From Acinetobacter guillouiae CIP 63.46 (GTDB lineage: Bacteria; Pseudomonadota; Gammaproteobacteria; Pseudomonadales; Moraxellaceae), in the NCBI RefSeq assembly GCF_000368145.1, contig NZ_KB849286.1:62001-126000 (forward strand): DNA of 64,000 bases, given 5' to 3'. Below the pieces are notes generated by a model, which was given only the letters and a program-made list of their open reading frames with translations, did no database searches and was not told the origin of the DNA. Positions 1-7,976 of this stretch are shown piece after piece. The position numbers and the translations under genes are program-made. The number at the start of each line of letters is the position of its first letter. The first letter of the stretch is position 1.

Positions 1-329
1 AGATATGACTCAACTCTGTTTTGCGCTGATTTTCGCTCATCCGTATAACTTCCTGTGCTGAATAGCAAAGCAGATACTGCAGGATCCTTGGGTGTTTCAG
101 AAATAAAAACTGTAGAGCCCATTAATAGATCCGTATCATTTGTCGATACAGCAGGAAAAACTTTGCGCATCGATACGTCACCCAGGGTACGGTCCAATTC
201 TGAGACATCATTGAAGAGGTTATTACTTTGGCCATCAATAATGACCTGGCCAGAATATTTTCCGCCCCCGTTATCTGTATCGGTTAAACGTTCCGACTTA
301 TAAATTACAATGTCTTTGGTTTCAATCAT
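1..329 (-). CDS. Phage tail-region protein, N-terminal part only (runs off the left edge)
   Basis: The reading frame starts with ATG at 329 and stays open to position 1, giving about 109 residues of a longer protein. It begins MIETKDIVIYKSERL and contains no motif I recognise. The start overlaps the stop of the gene at 322-735 by a few bases, as is usual in a packed late operon. Its place after the tape-measure gene suggests a distal tail or baseplate-type structural protein. That role is inferred from position only. Confidence 0.6.
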   Translation of the reverse strand, partial: MIETKDIVIYKSERLTDTDNGGGKYSGQVIIDGQSNNLFNDVSELDRTLGDVSMRKVFPAVSTNDTDLLMGSTVFISETPKDPAVSALLFSTGSYTDERKSAQNRVESY

Positions 330-735
330 CGTTTAACTCCAAGAATCGCATTGTGACGTTGTAATAATCATCTTCAGATACTGTTGGAAGGCCCTTAACT
401 GGCTTGGCTTCAATTGCCCCTGCTTCATGATTAAACATAACTTTAAATTTTCGCTTGTCATGTGGGTAATCAAACTCAAGATAAAAATGCTCTTGAAGTG
501 CTGACCAGTCCATAATTTTGCTGAGTTCACGGCGTTTCACCCACCCCATACTTGCCTCTGAAGGGATTAAAGTGATTAGACGCCCCGCCTTTTTCTTACC
601 CTCTTGAACAATCAAAGCGCCATCAATAGCTCTATCTTGTTTTTGCTCAATAGGATTCCAATCAAATTCGTCAGACCATAAAAAACCGTTCTCTAAAAGA
701 ACGGTTTGATTTGTCGCTTTTCGTACTAATTTCAT
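322..735 (-). CDS. Minor tail protein candidate downstream of tape measure (137 aa)
   Basis: A 137-residue soluble protein with no signal peptide or membrane segment and a mixed charged sequence. It starts 3 bases after the tape-measure stop codon and its end overlaps the next late gene, so all three are probably cotranslated. In long-tailed phages the small genes directly after the tape measure usually encode tail-tip components. The assignment is by gene order; I do not recognise a family from the sequence. Confidence 0.55.
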   Translation of the reverse strand: MKLVRKATNQTVLLENGFLWSDEFDWNPIEQKQDRAIDGALIVQEGKKKAGRLITLIPSEASMGWVKRRELSKIMDWSALQEHFYLEFDYPHDKRKFKVMFNHEAGAIEAKPVKGLPTVSEDDYYNVTMRFLELNDD

Positions 736-738
736 TTA

Positions 739-3672
739 TTAGCTACCTTTATTAATGGTTTCCAGCTCACTTAGAATCGAATTAAGATTTGATTCTGTTG
801 ATGATGAACCATAGACAGTCGCCTTATTTTTTCCAGTACTGAGTTCATATTTCACGGTTTTAGAACTTTCTGTATCTAGTGTTGCTGCTGTTTTGCTGGA
901 ATATTGACTATAGCGCTCCAATTGCTCACGGACATAGTTTGCATTTGAAGTACCGCCACCACCTCCTGAAAACGCACCCACAACATCCAAGCCATTTTTA
1001 GCAAGCCATGAAGTAGATGCATTTCTATATCCACCTCCTAACTTAGATCCATCAAGAATAGTCCGCGCAATTTCAGCGGCATTTTTATCGTCATAACCCA
1101 TTGCTTTTAACTCTGCTTCAACACCACTTTGATCAAATGCTAAGCGTGTTTTTTCACCACGAGGTGTAGCATGTATTCCACCTGTTTGAGCATCGAGCGC
1201 CTTTGCCCAAGCTTCAGATGAAGAGTGAGCTTCTTCACGAGCTACATCACCTAAATCCCTGAAGCTTTGCTGTGCATCATAAGTCGCATTGCTGACTTTT
1301 TGCATAGAGATTTCCATTTGAGATCCTGCATCTACAGTCACCTTGCCCACTTCATTTACGCTAGATGCCAATCCATTTGCAGCCAGTTGCCCTTCATACC
1401 AAGCGATTTTGGCTGCATTCCCTGAAGCATATATTTTGTCAGCCATATTGATTAAAGCTTGTCTGACCTGCTCAGCCGAAGCAGTACCAGATTGCTTCAT
1501 AACATTAAAAGCTCTCATTTGAGAGTCTGCAATCTTAGACGTCTCTTCTTTAGATGTTACTCCAAGCAATTTGTAGGCTTTTTCAATTTCAGAAATATTT
1601 TCAGGGATTTTCCCATTTATCTGATCAAGATATTCCATGCCTATTTGGACTTGTTTTGCAGATAGCACACCTTGTTTTTCAAATGAAATTAGCTGTTGTT
1701 TAGCAGCCTCGATTTCCGCTTGGTTTTTTGCTTTTTCAGCCCACTTTTCCCAACCTTGATAAAGTGCATCAGTTGCTTGGGTGCCCTTAGCGCCCATTGT
1801 AGTTAGGCCATTTGCATAATTATCCAAATGGACTTTATTGGCAGCAAACTTTTCAGAAACTCTGTTTAGAGCAACATCCAAGTCTAGGCCTAGAGCCGCA
1901 GCTCCTTTTCTTGCCTTGGTTATAGTGTCATCTTGAACTTCGACAGCCTTTGTTCCAGCGCTCATAGCTGAAACAATTACTTTGCCAGTCTCATCGAATT
2001 CAGCTTTAAGACCTTGAAGTGCTAATTTGGCATTTAATACTTTCAAGGCTACTTGACCTGCGGCATCTCCTGATTTAATTGTGGCCTCTGCAACTGCCTG
2101 TGCCGCTTCAATTTTTGCTTGATTAAGTTTGGTGCTCTCTGCTTGATAAGCCTTTTCTTTAGCATCAAGATCAGCTAGACCTTTGGTAGCAAGATCTATA
2201 GCGGCTTGATTACCAGTTTTCCGCGCTTCAAATAATTGCTGTTCAAGCAAAACCCTTTGATCGCTAATAGCCTTGTAATCTACTACATGTTTTGCTTCTT
2301 GGGCGGCTAACTGATCTAAAGTAAGCTGATTTTTAGCTAAGGTATCTGCATTCCTTTGTTCTTGGGTTTTGCCAATCTCTTCATATGCTGCAATAGCTTT
2401 GGATTTAAATTGCATTACACCATCAGAAGCTTTTTGATAATACTCCTCTGATTTGGCCTGCATGGCCTGCATGTTTGCAATAGCTTCCTGCTTAACATCA
2501 CCCCATGTAAATTTTGAAACTAAATTTGACCATGCTGAACCAACAGAATAAAGCGCACCCACGAATAGATTGATGCCAATACCTATTGCAGAAAATCCAT
2601 CACTTAAAGCACCAATTACCACATTGATAGCTTGAAGTGTTTTAGTAAACCCATTTGTCTTATCATTCGCAGTATCAACACCACTGTTGAAACTAAAAAT
2701 TTGCCCTAATACTGTATTTATCGCATCAAATGCCGCTTCAAATGCATTACCTGCAGTTGATGCTAATTCTTTCAATGCATCATAAGCGCTAATCAATGCA
2801 ATTTTTAAGGCTTCAATTGTTGCAGGATCAATTTTCTTAAGCTGATCTCCTAACCAAACAAAACCTTCACTAATATCATTAAGAATGATATCTAATTCTT
2901 GAATGTTGTCAGCAAGCAACTTGAGCCATTGCGCAACAGAAGCAGATGCACCATTTGCCTGATCCATCTTGCCAATTAATATCTCCCAACTGGTTGATAT
3001 GCGCTGTAATGCATTACCTATTGTTAATGGAAATTTATCGTAAGTTGCCTGAACTGATGCTGATTGGCTTTGAAGGGCTTTTGCTACACGCTCTGAAGAA
3101 AGCTCACCTGCTTCCGCCATTTTACGCAGTTCACCAGTGGTTACACCTAAACCTCTTGCCAAAGCCTCAGCTAAACCGTAACCACCCTCCATAATGCTGT
3201 TAAATTCTTCACCGCGAAGTACACCACCTTGCATGGCTTGAATAAATTGAGTAACCGCACCATCAGCTGCTTCCGCTGAACCGCCACCAATTTTAATTGC
3301 TTGAGTTACTGTTTTTGTTAGGTCTAGCGCTTGTTGTTGCGTCATCCCCATATCTTTACCAACCGCATTGAGGCGAGTAAATAAATCGGCAGTTGTGGTG
3401 AGATTAGAGTTTGTAGCAAGTGCAACTTGGTGAACACCTGCCATTGCTTGATTAAAGTCTCCACCATCTTTGGTAGCTATATTAATTCGTGCTGAAAGGT
3501 TTGTGTATGAGTCTGCTGCTTGTGCCAATCCTTGAACACTCAAACCAACACCAACAGCCGCCATCGCAGCAACTAAAGCATTTACTGCAAATTTAGCGCC
3601 ATTCACACCTTGTTGTAAGCCAGCTGTATTGGCTAACAGGTTTAAGCGAAAATCCATAGATCCTGAAGCCAT
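739..3672 (-). CDS. Phage tail tape measure protein
   Basis: At 977 residues this is the largest late gene. The tape measure sets tail length and is packed inside the tail tube. Residues of about 50-210 look like the conserved N-terminal tape-measure domain (TIGR02675 type): NLSARIN, a segment around DLFTRLNAVGKDMGMTQQQ, and RGEEFNSIMEGGYGLAEAL. Hydrophobic stretches follow at about 290-390, then a long Ala/Gln/Lys-rich coiled-coil region (about 440-620). The length predicts a tail of about 140-150 nm by the usual 1.5 Å per residue rule, which is an inference. A decayed copy of the first ~165 codons lies at 52285-52783. Confidence 0.92.
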   Translation of the reverse strand: MASGSMDFRLNLLANTAGLQQGVNGAKFAVNALVAAMAAVGVGLSVQGLAQAADSYTNLSARINIATKDGGDFNQAMAGVHQVALATNSNLTTTADLFTRLNAVGKDMGMTQQQALDLTKTVTQAIKIGGGSAEAADGAVTQFIQAMQGGVLRGEEFNSIMEGGYGLAEALARGLGVTTGELRKMAEAGELSSERVAKALQSQSASVQATYDKFPLTIGNALQRISTSWEILIGKMDQANGASASVAQWLKLLADNIQELDIILNDISEGFVWLGDQLKKIDPATIEALKIALISAYDALKELASTAGNAFEAAFDAINTVLGQIFSFNSGVDTANDKTNGFTKTLQAINVVIGALSDGFSAIGIGINLFVGALYSVGSAWSNLVSKFTWGDVKQEAIANMQAMQAKSEEYYQKASDGVMQFKSKAIAAYEEIGKTQEQRNADTLAKNQLTLDQLAAQEAKHVVDYKAISDQRVLLEQQLFEARKTGNQAAIDLATKGLADLDAKEKAYQAESTKLNQAKIEAAQAVAEATIKSGDAAGQVALKVLNAKLALQGLKAEFDETGKVIVSAMSAGTKAVEVQDDTITKARKGAAALGLDLDVALNRVSEKFAANKVHLDNYANGLTTMGAKGTQATDALYQGWEKWAEKAKNQAEIEAAKQQLISFEKQGVLSAKQVQIGMEYLDQINGKIPENISEIEKAYKLLGVTSKEETSKIADSQMRAFNVMKQSGTASAEQVRQALINMADKIYASGNAAKIAWYEGQLAANGLASSVNEVGKVTVDAGSQMEISMQKVSNATYDAQQSFRDLGDVAREEAHSSSEAWAKALDAQTGGIHATPRGEKTRLAFDQSGVEAELKAMGYDDKNAAEIARTILDGSKLGGGYRNASTSWLAKNGLDVVGAFSGGGGGTSNANYVREQLERYSQYSSKTAATLDTESSKTVKYELSTGKNKATVYGSSSTESNLNSILSELETINKGS

Positions 3673-3698
3673 ACATTCCTCAACTTTTCTACAAGCAA

Positions 3699-3721
3699 TA
3701 AAAAACTGCCAGCAGGCAGTT
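3699..3721 (-). terminator. Rho-independent terminator just upstream of the tape-measure gene
   Basis: A 7-bp stem (AACTGCC/GGCAGTT) with a 4-base loop. Read on the minus strand it is followed by a run of Ts. It lies between the moron pair at 3823-4661 and the tape-measure gene. Confidence 0.7.
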
Positions 3722-3738
3722 ATGGTTTTGGGAGTATT

Positions 3739-3758
3739 AAAAAACCTCCAAATGGAGG
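3739..3758 (-). terminator. Second, tandem rho-independent terminator
   Basis: Stem CCTCC/GGAGG with an AAAT-type loop, followed on the minus strand by TTTTTT. It lies immediately before the 3699-3721 terminator, so transcripts of the two upstream genes meet two terminators in a row. Late readthrough to the tape measure would need antitermination or a further promoter. Confidence 0.7.
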
Positions 3759-3822
3759 CATAATTTAGATTATTTGTATTTCAGTATTATCGATTAGAAA
3801 TAAAGCTCAATAAATTTAAACT

Positions 3823-4380
3823 CTACTTGTAACAATAATCCATTAATACCAGAGCTTTATCCATATACTTATTACTTAATTCACTACTGGTGTTCATTTT
3901 AAAATTATTATCCTGTGCAAATGCTAGAAACCCATCAATTGCATAATCATATGAAGTATTTAAGCTTAATTTCATTGCATTATCACAAAAATTTGCAGGC
4001 TTTCTCTTTTCTAATTCTCTCTTAAGCCTCTGAAGTTCGGTTATAGGTTGGCTTAATGCGATCCTAGGAGTTGATGAAGCAATTTTAATTGAATCAGACC
4101 ATTTGCCAGAAAGTTGGGAATAGAAATTTTTACCATCATTTGGAATTTTTCCAGATTCAATAATACCTCTAGCTTCTGCAGGATCTATTTGTATCTTAGA
4201 TTGCAATTCTTTAATTTTAGAACGAACTTCTTCTTCATGCTTTTCATTTTCAATTTTTTGTATTTGTGCCTTTTCTGCCTGTATTAATCTTGCCATATCT
4301 TCTTTATTGCTTTTATTGATGAAATATCCAACCAATAAAACAATAATAAGCAGAGCTCCAAAAGCATATTTCAAAATCAT
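3823..4380 (-). CDS. Membrane-anchored hypothetical protein, moron in the tail module
   Basis: 185 residues. One N-terminal transmembrane helix (about 4-22, AFGALLIIVLLVGYFI) is followed by a charged coiled coil (about 28-65) and a globular C-terminus with two Cys residues (FCDN and DYCYK) that could form a disulfide if exported. It overlaps the upstream secreted protein by 4 bases (ATGA) and is followed by two terminators. This layout is typical of lysogenic-conversion cargo rather than a tail gene. I do not recognise a family. Confidence 0.6.
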   Translation of the reverse strand: MILKYAFGALLIIVLLVGYFINKSNKEDMARLIQAEKAQIQKIENEKHEEEVRSKIKELQSKIQIDPAEARGIIESGKIPNDGKNFYSQLSGKWSDSIKIASSTPRIALSQPITELQRLKRELEKRKPANFCDNAMKLSLNTSYDYAIDGFLAFAQDNNFKMNTSSELSNKYMDKALVLMDYCYK

Positions 4381-4661
4381 TGCTCCAAAACAATTTTATA
4401 GACCACATCTCTTACTATCGTTATAGTATATTTATCATTATCAACTACATAGCTCAAATTAAAGGCTGAACGTGGAATTCGATGATAAATTCTTAAAGTG
4501 AAACGTTTCTCTGATTCGGGATTTCCTAATACACTTTTTACATCATCAATCGAACTACCAATTTCTATTGAACCAGTAGATGTTTTGATGGATTTAACCT
4601 CTGTTCCTGCAAAAACAAAACTTGAAGCAAAAAGCATAAAAGCTAATAATATTTTTTTCAT
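4377..4661 (-). CDS. Secreted BamE/SmpA-like small protein, moron in the tail module
   Basis: 94 residues. Residues 1-18 form a clear signal peptide ending in SFVFA-G. The mature part contains IEIGSSIDDVKSVLGNPE, which resembles the helix-turn 'G.s.ddV...LG.P' signature of BamE/SmpA-type outer-membrane accessory proteins, followed by a β-rich tail. There is no lipobox Cys, so a soluble periplasmic product is likely. It is cotranscribed with 3823-4380. A lysogen-surface role is inferred; the family call is by motif only. Confidence 0.6.
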   Translation of the reverse strand: MKKILLAFMLFASSFVFAGTEVKSIKTSTGSIEIGSSIDDVKSVLGNPESEKRFTLRIYHRIPRSAFNLSYVVDNDKYTITIVRDVVYKIVLEQ

Positions 4662-4721
4662 AAATATCCCCTTATTATGTGAACAGGATATCTTTTGAAT
4701 GTTTATTGTGCAATGTGAAAT

Positions 4722-5282
4722 TTATGAACCTTTCATCTCGTTTGAAAATTTCTTATAGCCATTATTGTCTGCATGATATGAAACACGCATTGTACTTCCA
4801 AGGCTTAATAATGAATTTCGTTCATTACGTTGCGCAGCTTTTAAGTATTCAAGGAAGGCACCAAAACTGTAATTTAAAATATCTGTGTGACGATGGCCCT
4901 TACTAATCAAAAACTGGAAAGAATCAAACCATGTGTTTTCTGTTTTTTCAGTAGATTTTTTCCCATCTTGCTGATCAAAGTAGGCTTTATTAATCGTTAA
5001 TACATCTGAAAAAATTGACAGAAATGTATCTGCATCGGTATTCATGATATTTGAATAAAAATTGGCATCATGAATTGTTGTAAGTGAGCAAACCATAATG
5101 GCTGCTACAATGTGTTGTTTTACAATTGATTCAAGATTTTCATTTGAATAATCTTGTTTTAAGTCTTTTCGAATCATTTCGGCAAACTGCGACCATTGAT
5201 CCAAGTCTCTTACAGTGATTTGCTTGATTTCAATATCTTCATTAAATACAGATCGATTAGACGCTAAAAAGAATTCATTCAT
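4722..5282 (-). CDS. Tail assembly chaperone candidate (gpG-like)
   Basis: 186 residues, acidic, without membrane segments (starts MNEFFLASNRSVFNEDIEIK). It sits between the tail tube gene and the tape measure, the invariant position of tail assembly chaperones. Many such genes have a programmed frameshift extension (gpGT). Here the downstream position is occupied by two moron genes and I see no extension frame. Its start lies about 60 bases after the tail-tube stop, beyond a terminator. Confidence 0.6.
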   Translation of the reverse strand: MNEFFLASNRSVFNEDIEIKQITVRDLDQWSQFAEMIRKDLKQDYSNENLESIVKQHIVAAIMVCSLTTIHDANFYSNIMNTDADTFLSIFSDVLTINKAYFDQQDGKKSTEKTENTWFDSFQFLISKGHRHTDILNYSFGAFLEYLKAAQRNERNSLLSLGSTMRVSYHADNNGYKKFSNEMKGS

Positions 5283-5305
5283 TTTAAATACTCGAAAACA
5301 GGCAC

Positions 5306-5326
5306 AAAAAAAGACGCTTATGCGCC
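5306..5326 (-). terminator. Terminator after the tail tube gene
   Basis: On the minus strand a GGCGC-ATAA-GCGTC hairpin with one G·U pair is followed by TTTTTTT. It is nested in a longer imperfect CAGGCAC/GTGCCTG repeat. It lies between tail tube and chaperone genes, so it may set their expression ratio. Confidence 0.55.
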
Positions 5327-5345
5327 CCTGTGCCTGTTGTCTTAA

Positions 5346-6080
5346 TTACGCTACTGGAATTGTCACAACATGGCCATATAAACCAAGTGTAGGATCTAAG
5401 CCTTTTTCAGTGTCTGAAAGTGATTGACCTGAGATTTCGTATTGACCTAACTCTTCATGGATCAATGGGAAAGTGGTTTCAGGTGATTTTTTAGTACGCC
5501 ACAAACGTACAGCAATATTTTCACCTGTTGCAGTATTAACTCCTTTAAAGAACAACTCGTATTCTTTATTGAATTCACTCGCGATCGTTGTGTGACTTAC
5601 TTTACCAGTAGTGAAGCTGGCTGTTACTGGGTCCGCAATTAACTCATTAAATGTAATCGTACCAAACACTGCATCAAGCGTATATTTATCAGCTGCGATC
5701 GTCGTAGATCCCGTTTTAAAAGATACTTGAGTTAAGTTGTAGCCATCAAGTTTAATTTCTTGGCCTACTTTAATTGTTCCAAGTCCTTGGTCTGTAACTG
5801 TAACACTGGCAACCTCTGATTTCATACCTGACAAGATGTATTGCAGATTGGCTTCATCCACTTCTTCAAGCTGCCCTTTGAAATTAACACCTGTTGTTTT
5901 GGTTAATACAAAATCTGTGGTCCGTTGTCCTGATGTGCTTTCTTGGTGTTCAACTTGGTCTGTTGTGATTTCAAGTTCGAATTCAGGAACGTTACCAAGA
6001 TGACGCATACCCCCAGCAACACCATTCGTAATCTCAGATAGATAAAATTTACCCTGAAGCGAAATATATTTTTTAGCCAT
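5346..6080 (-). CDS. Major tail tube protein
   Basis: 244 residues, rich in β-strand-type alternation (starts MAKKYISLQGKFYLSEITNG, ends LYGHVVTIPVA). Length, composition and position (after connector genes, before chaperone and tape measure) fit a siphoviral tail tube protein. No sheath gene lies beside it, so a non-contractile tail is likely. There is a possible Ig-like insertion at about 95-160. The ATG overlaps the end of the upstream 55-residue gene. Confidence 0.78.
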   Translation of the reverse strand: MAKKYISLQGKFYLSEITNGVAGGMRHLGNVPEFELEITTDQVEHQESTSGQRTTDFVLTKTTGVNFKGQLEEVDEANLQYILSGMKSEVASVTVTDQGLGTIKVGQEIKLDGYNLTQVSFKTGSTTIAADKYTLDAVFGTITFNELIADPVTASFTTGKVSHTTIASEFNKEYELFFKGVNTATGENIAVRLWRTKKSPETTFPLIHEELGQYEISGQSLSDTEKGLDPTLGLYGHVVTIPVA

Positions 6081-6240
6081 CTGTTTTGACCTCTTTGGCT
6101 GGTTTTGTTTGTGCAGATGGTTTCACTTCTTCAATGATCTTATCTGCTTCTAATCGTTTAATTTGTTCATCTGAAAGACCACCAATAGTGTCACCTTTTA
6201 CAAAGCGGCCTACAGGCTGTAAAGCTTTATATGTTTTCAT
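6073..6240 (-). CDS. Small DUF2635-like phage protein (55 aa)
   Basis: A 55-codon frame from ATG at 6240 to TAA at 6073, beginning MKTYKALQPVGRFVKGDTI and ending in a Lys/Pro-rich tail. Small proteins of this look, with an N-terminal 'P..G..V..G' strand (DUF2635 type), sit between gp37-like and tail genes in Mu-like phages. It overlaps the tail tube gene by 8 bases and lies two bases from the gp37-like gene. Real by packing and codon pattern; function unknown. Confidence 0.65.
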   Translation of the reverse strand: MKTYKALQPVGRFVKGDTIGGLSDEQIKRLEADKIIEEVKPSAQTKPAKEVKTDG

Positions 6241-6242
6241 AG

Positions 6243-6695
6243 TCACCATGATTTAATCATCTGTGCTTCAAATAAGAATGGGAAAAATGCCCGTCCTGCA
6301 GTTGTCTTACCTATAGGCACTCCAGCATCCACACGCAGAAATCGTTTGTATCCGACAATCTGCGGTTGGTAACCTTGCATTGCCGTAAGAATTTTTCTGA
6401 TATATGGGTCAGCTAATTGGCGAATCGACATAGTTTCACTAAGTTGAGCTGATGCATCAGAAACACCAAGCGCGATCAACCACTGTTGATAAATTGCATT
6501 GGCTTTGCCATCTCCTGATGTATCAGAGATGCGGTCACCAACATAGATAATGCCTATACCCACATCACCAATAAGACATTCAAAAAGATCATCCACATTG
6601 AACGGCGTAACAACTTCATCAATATCAGGTAGTTCAGTTTTAATACGCTTCAAAATATCCTCTTCAAGCGCAAAATAGTTATCAATGTTTTGCAT
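6243..6695 (-). CDS. Mu gp37-like connector/tail-completion protein (DUF1834 type)
   Basis: 150 residues, MQNIDNYFALEEDILKRIKTEL with a C-terminal β-rich part (FLRVDAGVPIG, FFPFLFEAQMI). Length, position and pattern fit the gp37/DUF1834 family found beside gpG- and gp36-like genes in Mu-type structural modules, thought to act at the head-tail joint or tail terminus. It overlaps the upstream gene by 14 bases. Confidence 0.65.
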   Translation of the reverse strand: MQNIDNYFALEEDILKRIKTELPDIDEVVTPFNVDDLFECLIGDVGIGIIYVGDRISDTSGDGKANAIYQQWLIALGVSDASAQLSETMSIRQLADPYIRKILTAMQGYQPQIVGYKRFLRVDAGVPIGKTTAGRAFFPFLFEAQMIKSW

Positions 6696-7182
6696 CAGTT
6701 AAAACCTTGTATAAATATTCTTCAATTTCAAAGAGTATTTCTTGTGAATCATCAACAGAAATTCCCATAAATGGACGAGGTGGGATATACACGGCCTTAA
6801 CCTTTACCCAACCACCTGTTGGTGTTTTAAAAGTTAAATACTTACCTGATTTTGGTTTAATCGTGCCCCCAAAATGCAAAATAGGTGCATATTTAACATT
6901 TGTTCCAACACTAATCGTATTACCCTGAACCTTTGCGATAATTGAATTATGCAATCGACCAGTATCACGTAGAGTTTGCCCACCTTGGACTTTAGCTCGC
7001 CATGACTTTTTCCAAGGCTTATTATCAGTGCCAATTCCTGTGCGAATTCTTTGTTGCACATTAAATTCGAGAATATCTGAGATATCCTGCCAAAGTCCCG
7101 ATGGATCCTCTACACGATCAACAACTCGTCGCATAAACTCCTGCAACTTATTTTGACCATGCATCTGTATAGAGTCAGTCAT
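6682..7182 (-). CDS. Phage virion morphogenesis protein (Mu gpG / tail-completion gpS type)
   Basis: 166 residues. The central segment TGIGTDNKPWKKSWRAK...GGQTLRDTGRLHNSI carries the family hallmark 'L..tG.L..Si', and the C-terminal part has IPPRPFMGIS, the typical 'pRpflG' motif. These proteins complete the tail or join it to the head. It starts one base from the stop of the gp36-like gene. Confidence 0.82.
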   Translation of the reverse strand: MTDSIQMHGQNKLQEFMRRVVDRVEDPSGLWQDISDILEFNVQQRIRTGIGTDNKPWKKSWRAKVQGGQTLRDTGRLHNSIIAKVQGNTISVGTNVKYAPILHFGGTIKPKSGKYLTFKTPTGGWVKVKAVYIPPRPFMGISVDDSQEILFEIEEYLYKVLTDAKH

Positions 7183-7183
7183 A

Positions 7184-7633
7184 TCAAATACTCGGCATGT
7201 TATCTAAAATACTGTCTGAGAAAACTCCCCCTTTATACGTTGTACCAATTGGCATAGTTTTCGGTGATGTATTTGCAATAGCCGTCTCTTCTTCACCAGA
7301 TTCATTGATGATTTTGATTGTCAGAATTCCTCTACCTACTGATACTCGCTCTAGAAACGAAATTGCATCTTCATATCGTTGACGCACTTCTTCACTTGCC
7401 TTCGTCTTCCAAAGCAAGTATCGGGCAATATCACATATATAAATTTTGAGATTTTCAGGAACTTCAGGTAATGGGATTGGGTACTTCAAACCGATATATC
7501 CGTCGGCAATATTTGAAGCATCTTGAATTGCTGATTTAACAGACTCATTAGTTGTTAAAGCTTTTTCTAATCGATTGATCTCTAACTCACCAAAGCGCAA
7601 GACCAGATCTTCACGACTTGCATACTCAGACAT
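7184..7633 (-). CDS. Mu gp36-like head-tail protein (DUF1320)
   Basis: 149 residues starting MSEYASREDLVLRFGELEINRL, the standard DUF1320 opening ('y.t..dl..rfge.El..L'). It has a helical DNA-gatekeeper-like core with DGYIGLKYPIPL and ICDIARYLL. In Mu-like structural modules this gene follows the capsid gene and probably encodes a connector/adaptor at the portal. Confidence 0.82.
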   Translation of the reverse strand: MSEYASREDLVLRFGELEINRLEKALTTNESVKSAIQDASNIADGYIGLKYPIPLPEVPENLKIYICDIARYLLWKTKASEEVRQRYEDAISFLERVSVGRGILTIKIINESGEEETAIANTSPKTMPIGTTYKGGVFSDSILDNMPSI

Positions 7634-7640
7634 ATATCAC

Positions 7641-7976
7641 CTATTTAGCTGATTCCTTTGGCTTCGCAGCAGGTTTGTTATCTGCAGATTGAGATTTTTC
7701 AAACTCGGCTACTTTAGCTTTTAACTCAGCTACTTCAGCTTCTGCTTTATTTTTAGCTTCTGTAAGCGAAAGTTCATTTGCTTTCAACTCTGCATTTTCT
7801 GCAGCAAGCGCAGCCATTTGGGATGCAAAGTTACTCTCTTTAGGCTGTTCAATGGCTTGCTCTTCTTCAATAGCCCCAGATGCTAAAAGGGCCTGAAGTT
7901 GTTTAGCTTCAAGCCCTTTGATTTCATCACCTGGTCGAAAGTGACCAATGGATTGTTTTGCAATGTATTTAGGCAT
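7641..7976 (-). CDS. Coiled-coil protein between capsid and connector genes
   Basis: 111 residues from the ATG at 7976, which follows a strong AAGGAGG ribosome site; longer upstream starts lack one. The N-terminus (MPKYIAKQSIGHFRPGDEI) resembles a small β-barrel. Residues of about 60-100 form an Ala/Glu/Lys coiled coil (AENAELKANELSLTEAKNKA), and the tail is Lys/Pro-rich. The start overlaps the capsid stop. Likely a structural or assembly accessory; no family recognised. Confidence 0.7.
   Translation of the reverse strand: MPKYIAKQSIGHFRPGDEIKGLEAKQLQALLASGAIEEEQAIEQPKESNFASQMAALAAENAELKANELSLTEAKNKAEAEVAELKAKVAEFEKSQSADNKPAAKPKESAK

Noticed and set aside
2946-3194. Plus-strand open frame inside the tape-measure gene
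   Set aside because: A shadow of the real minus-strand gene with no ribosome site.
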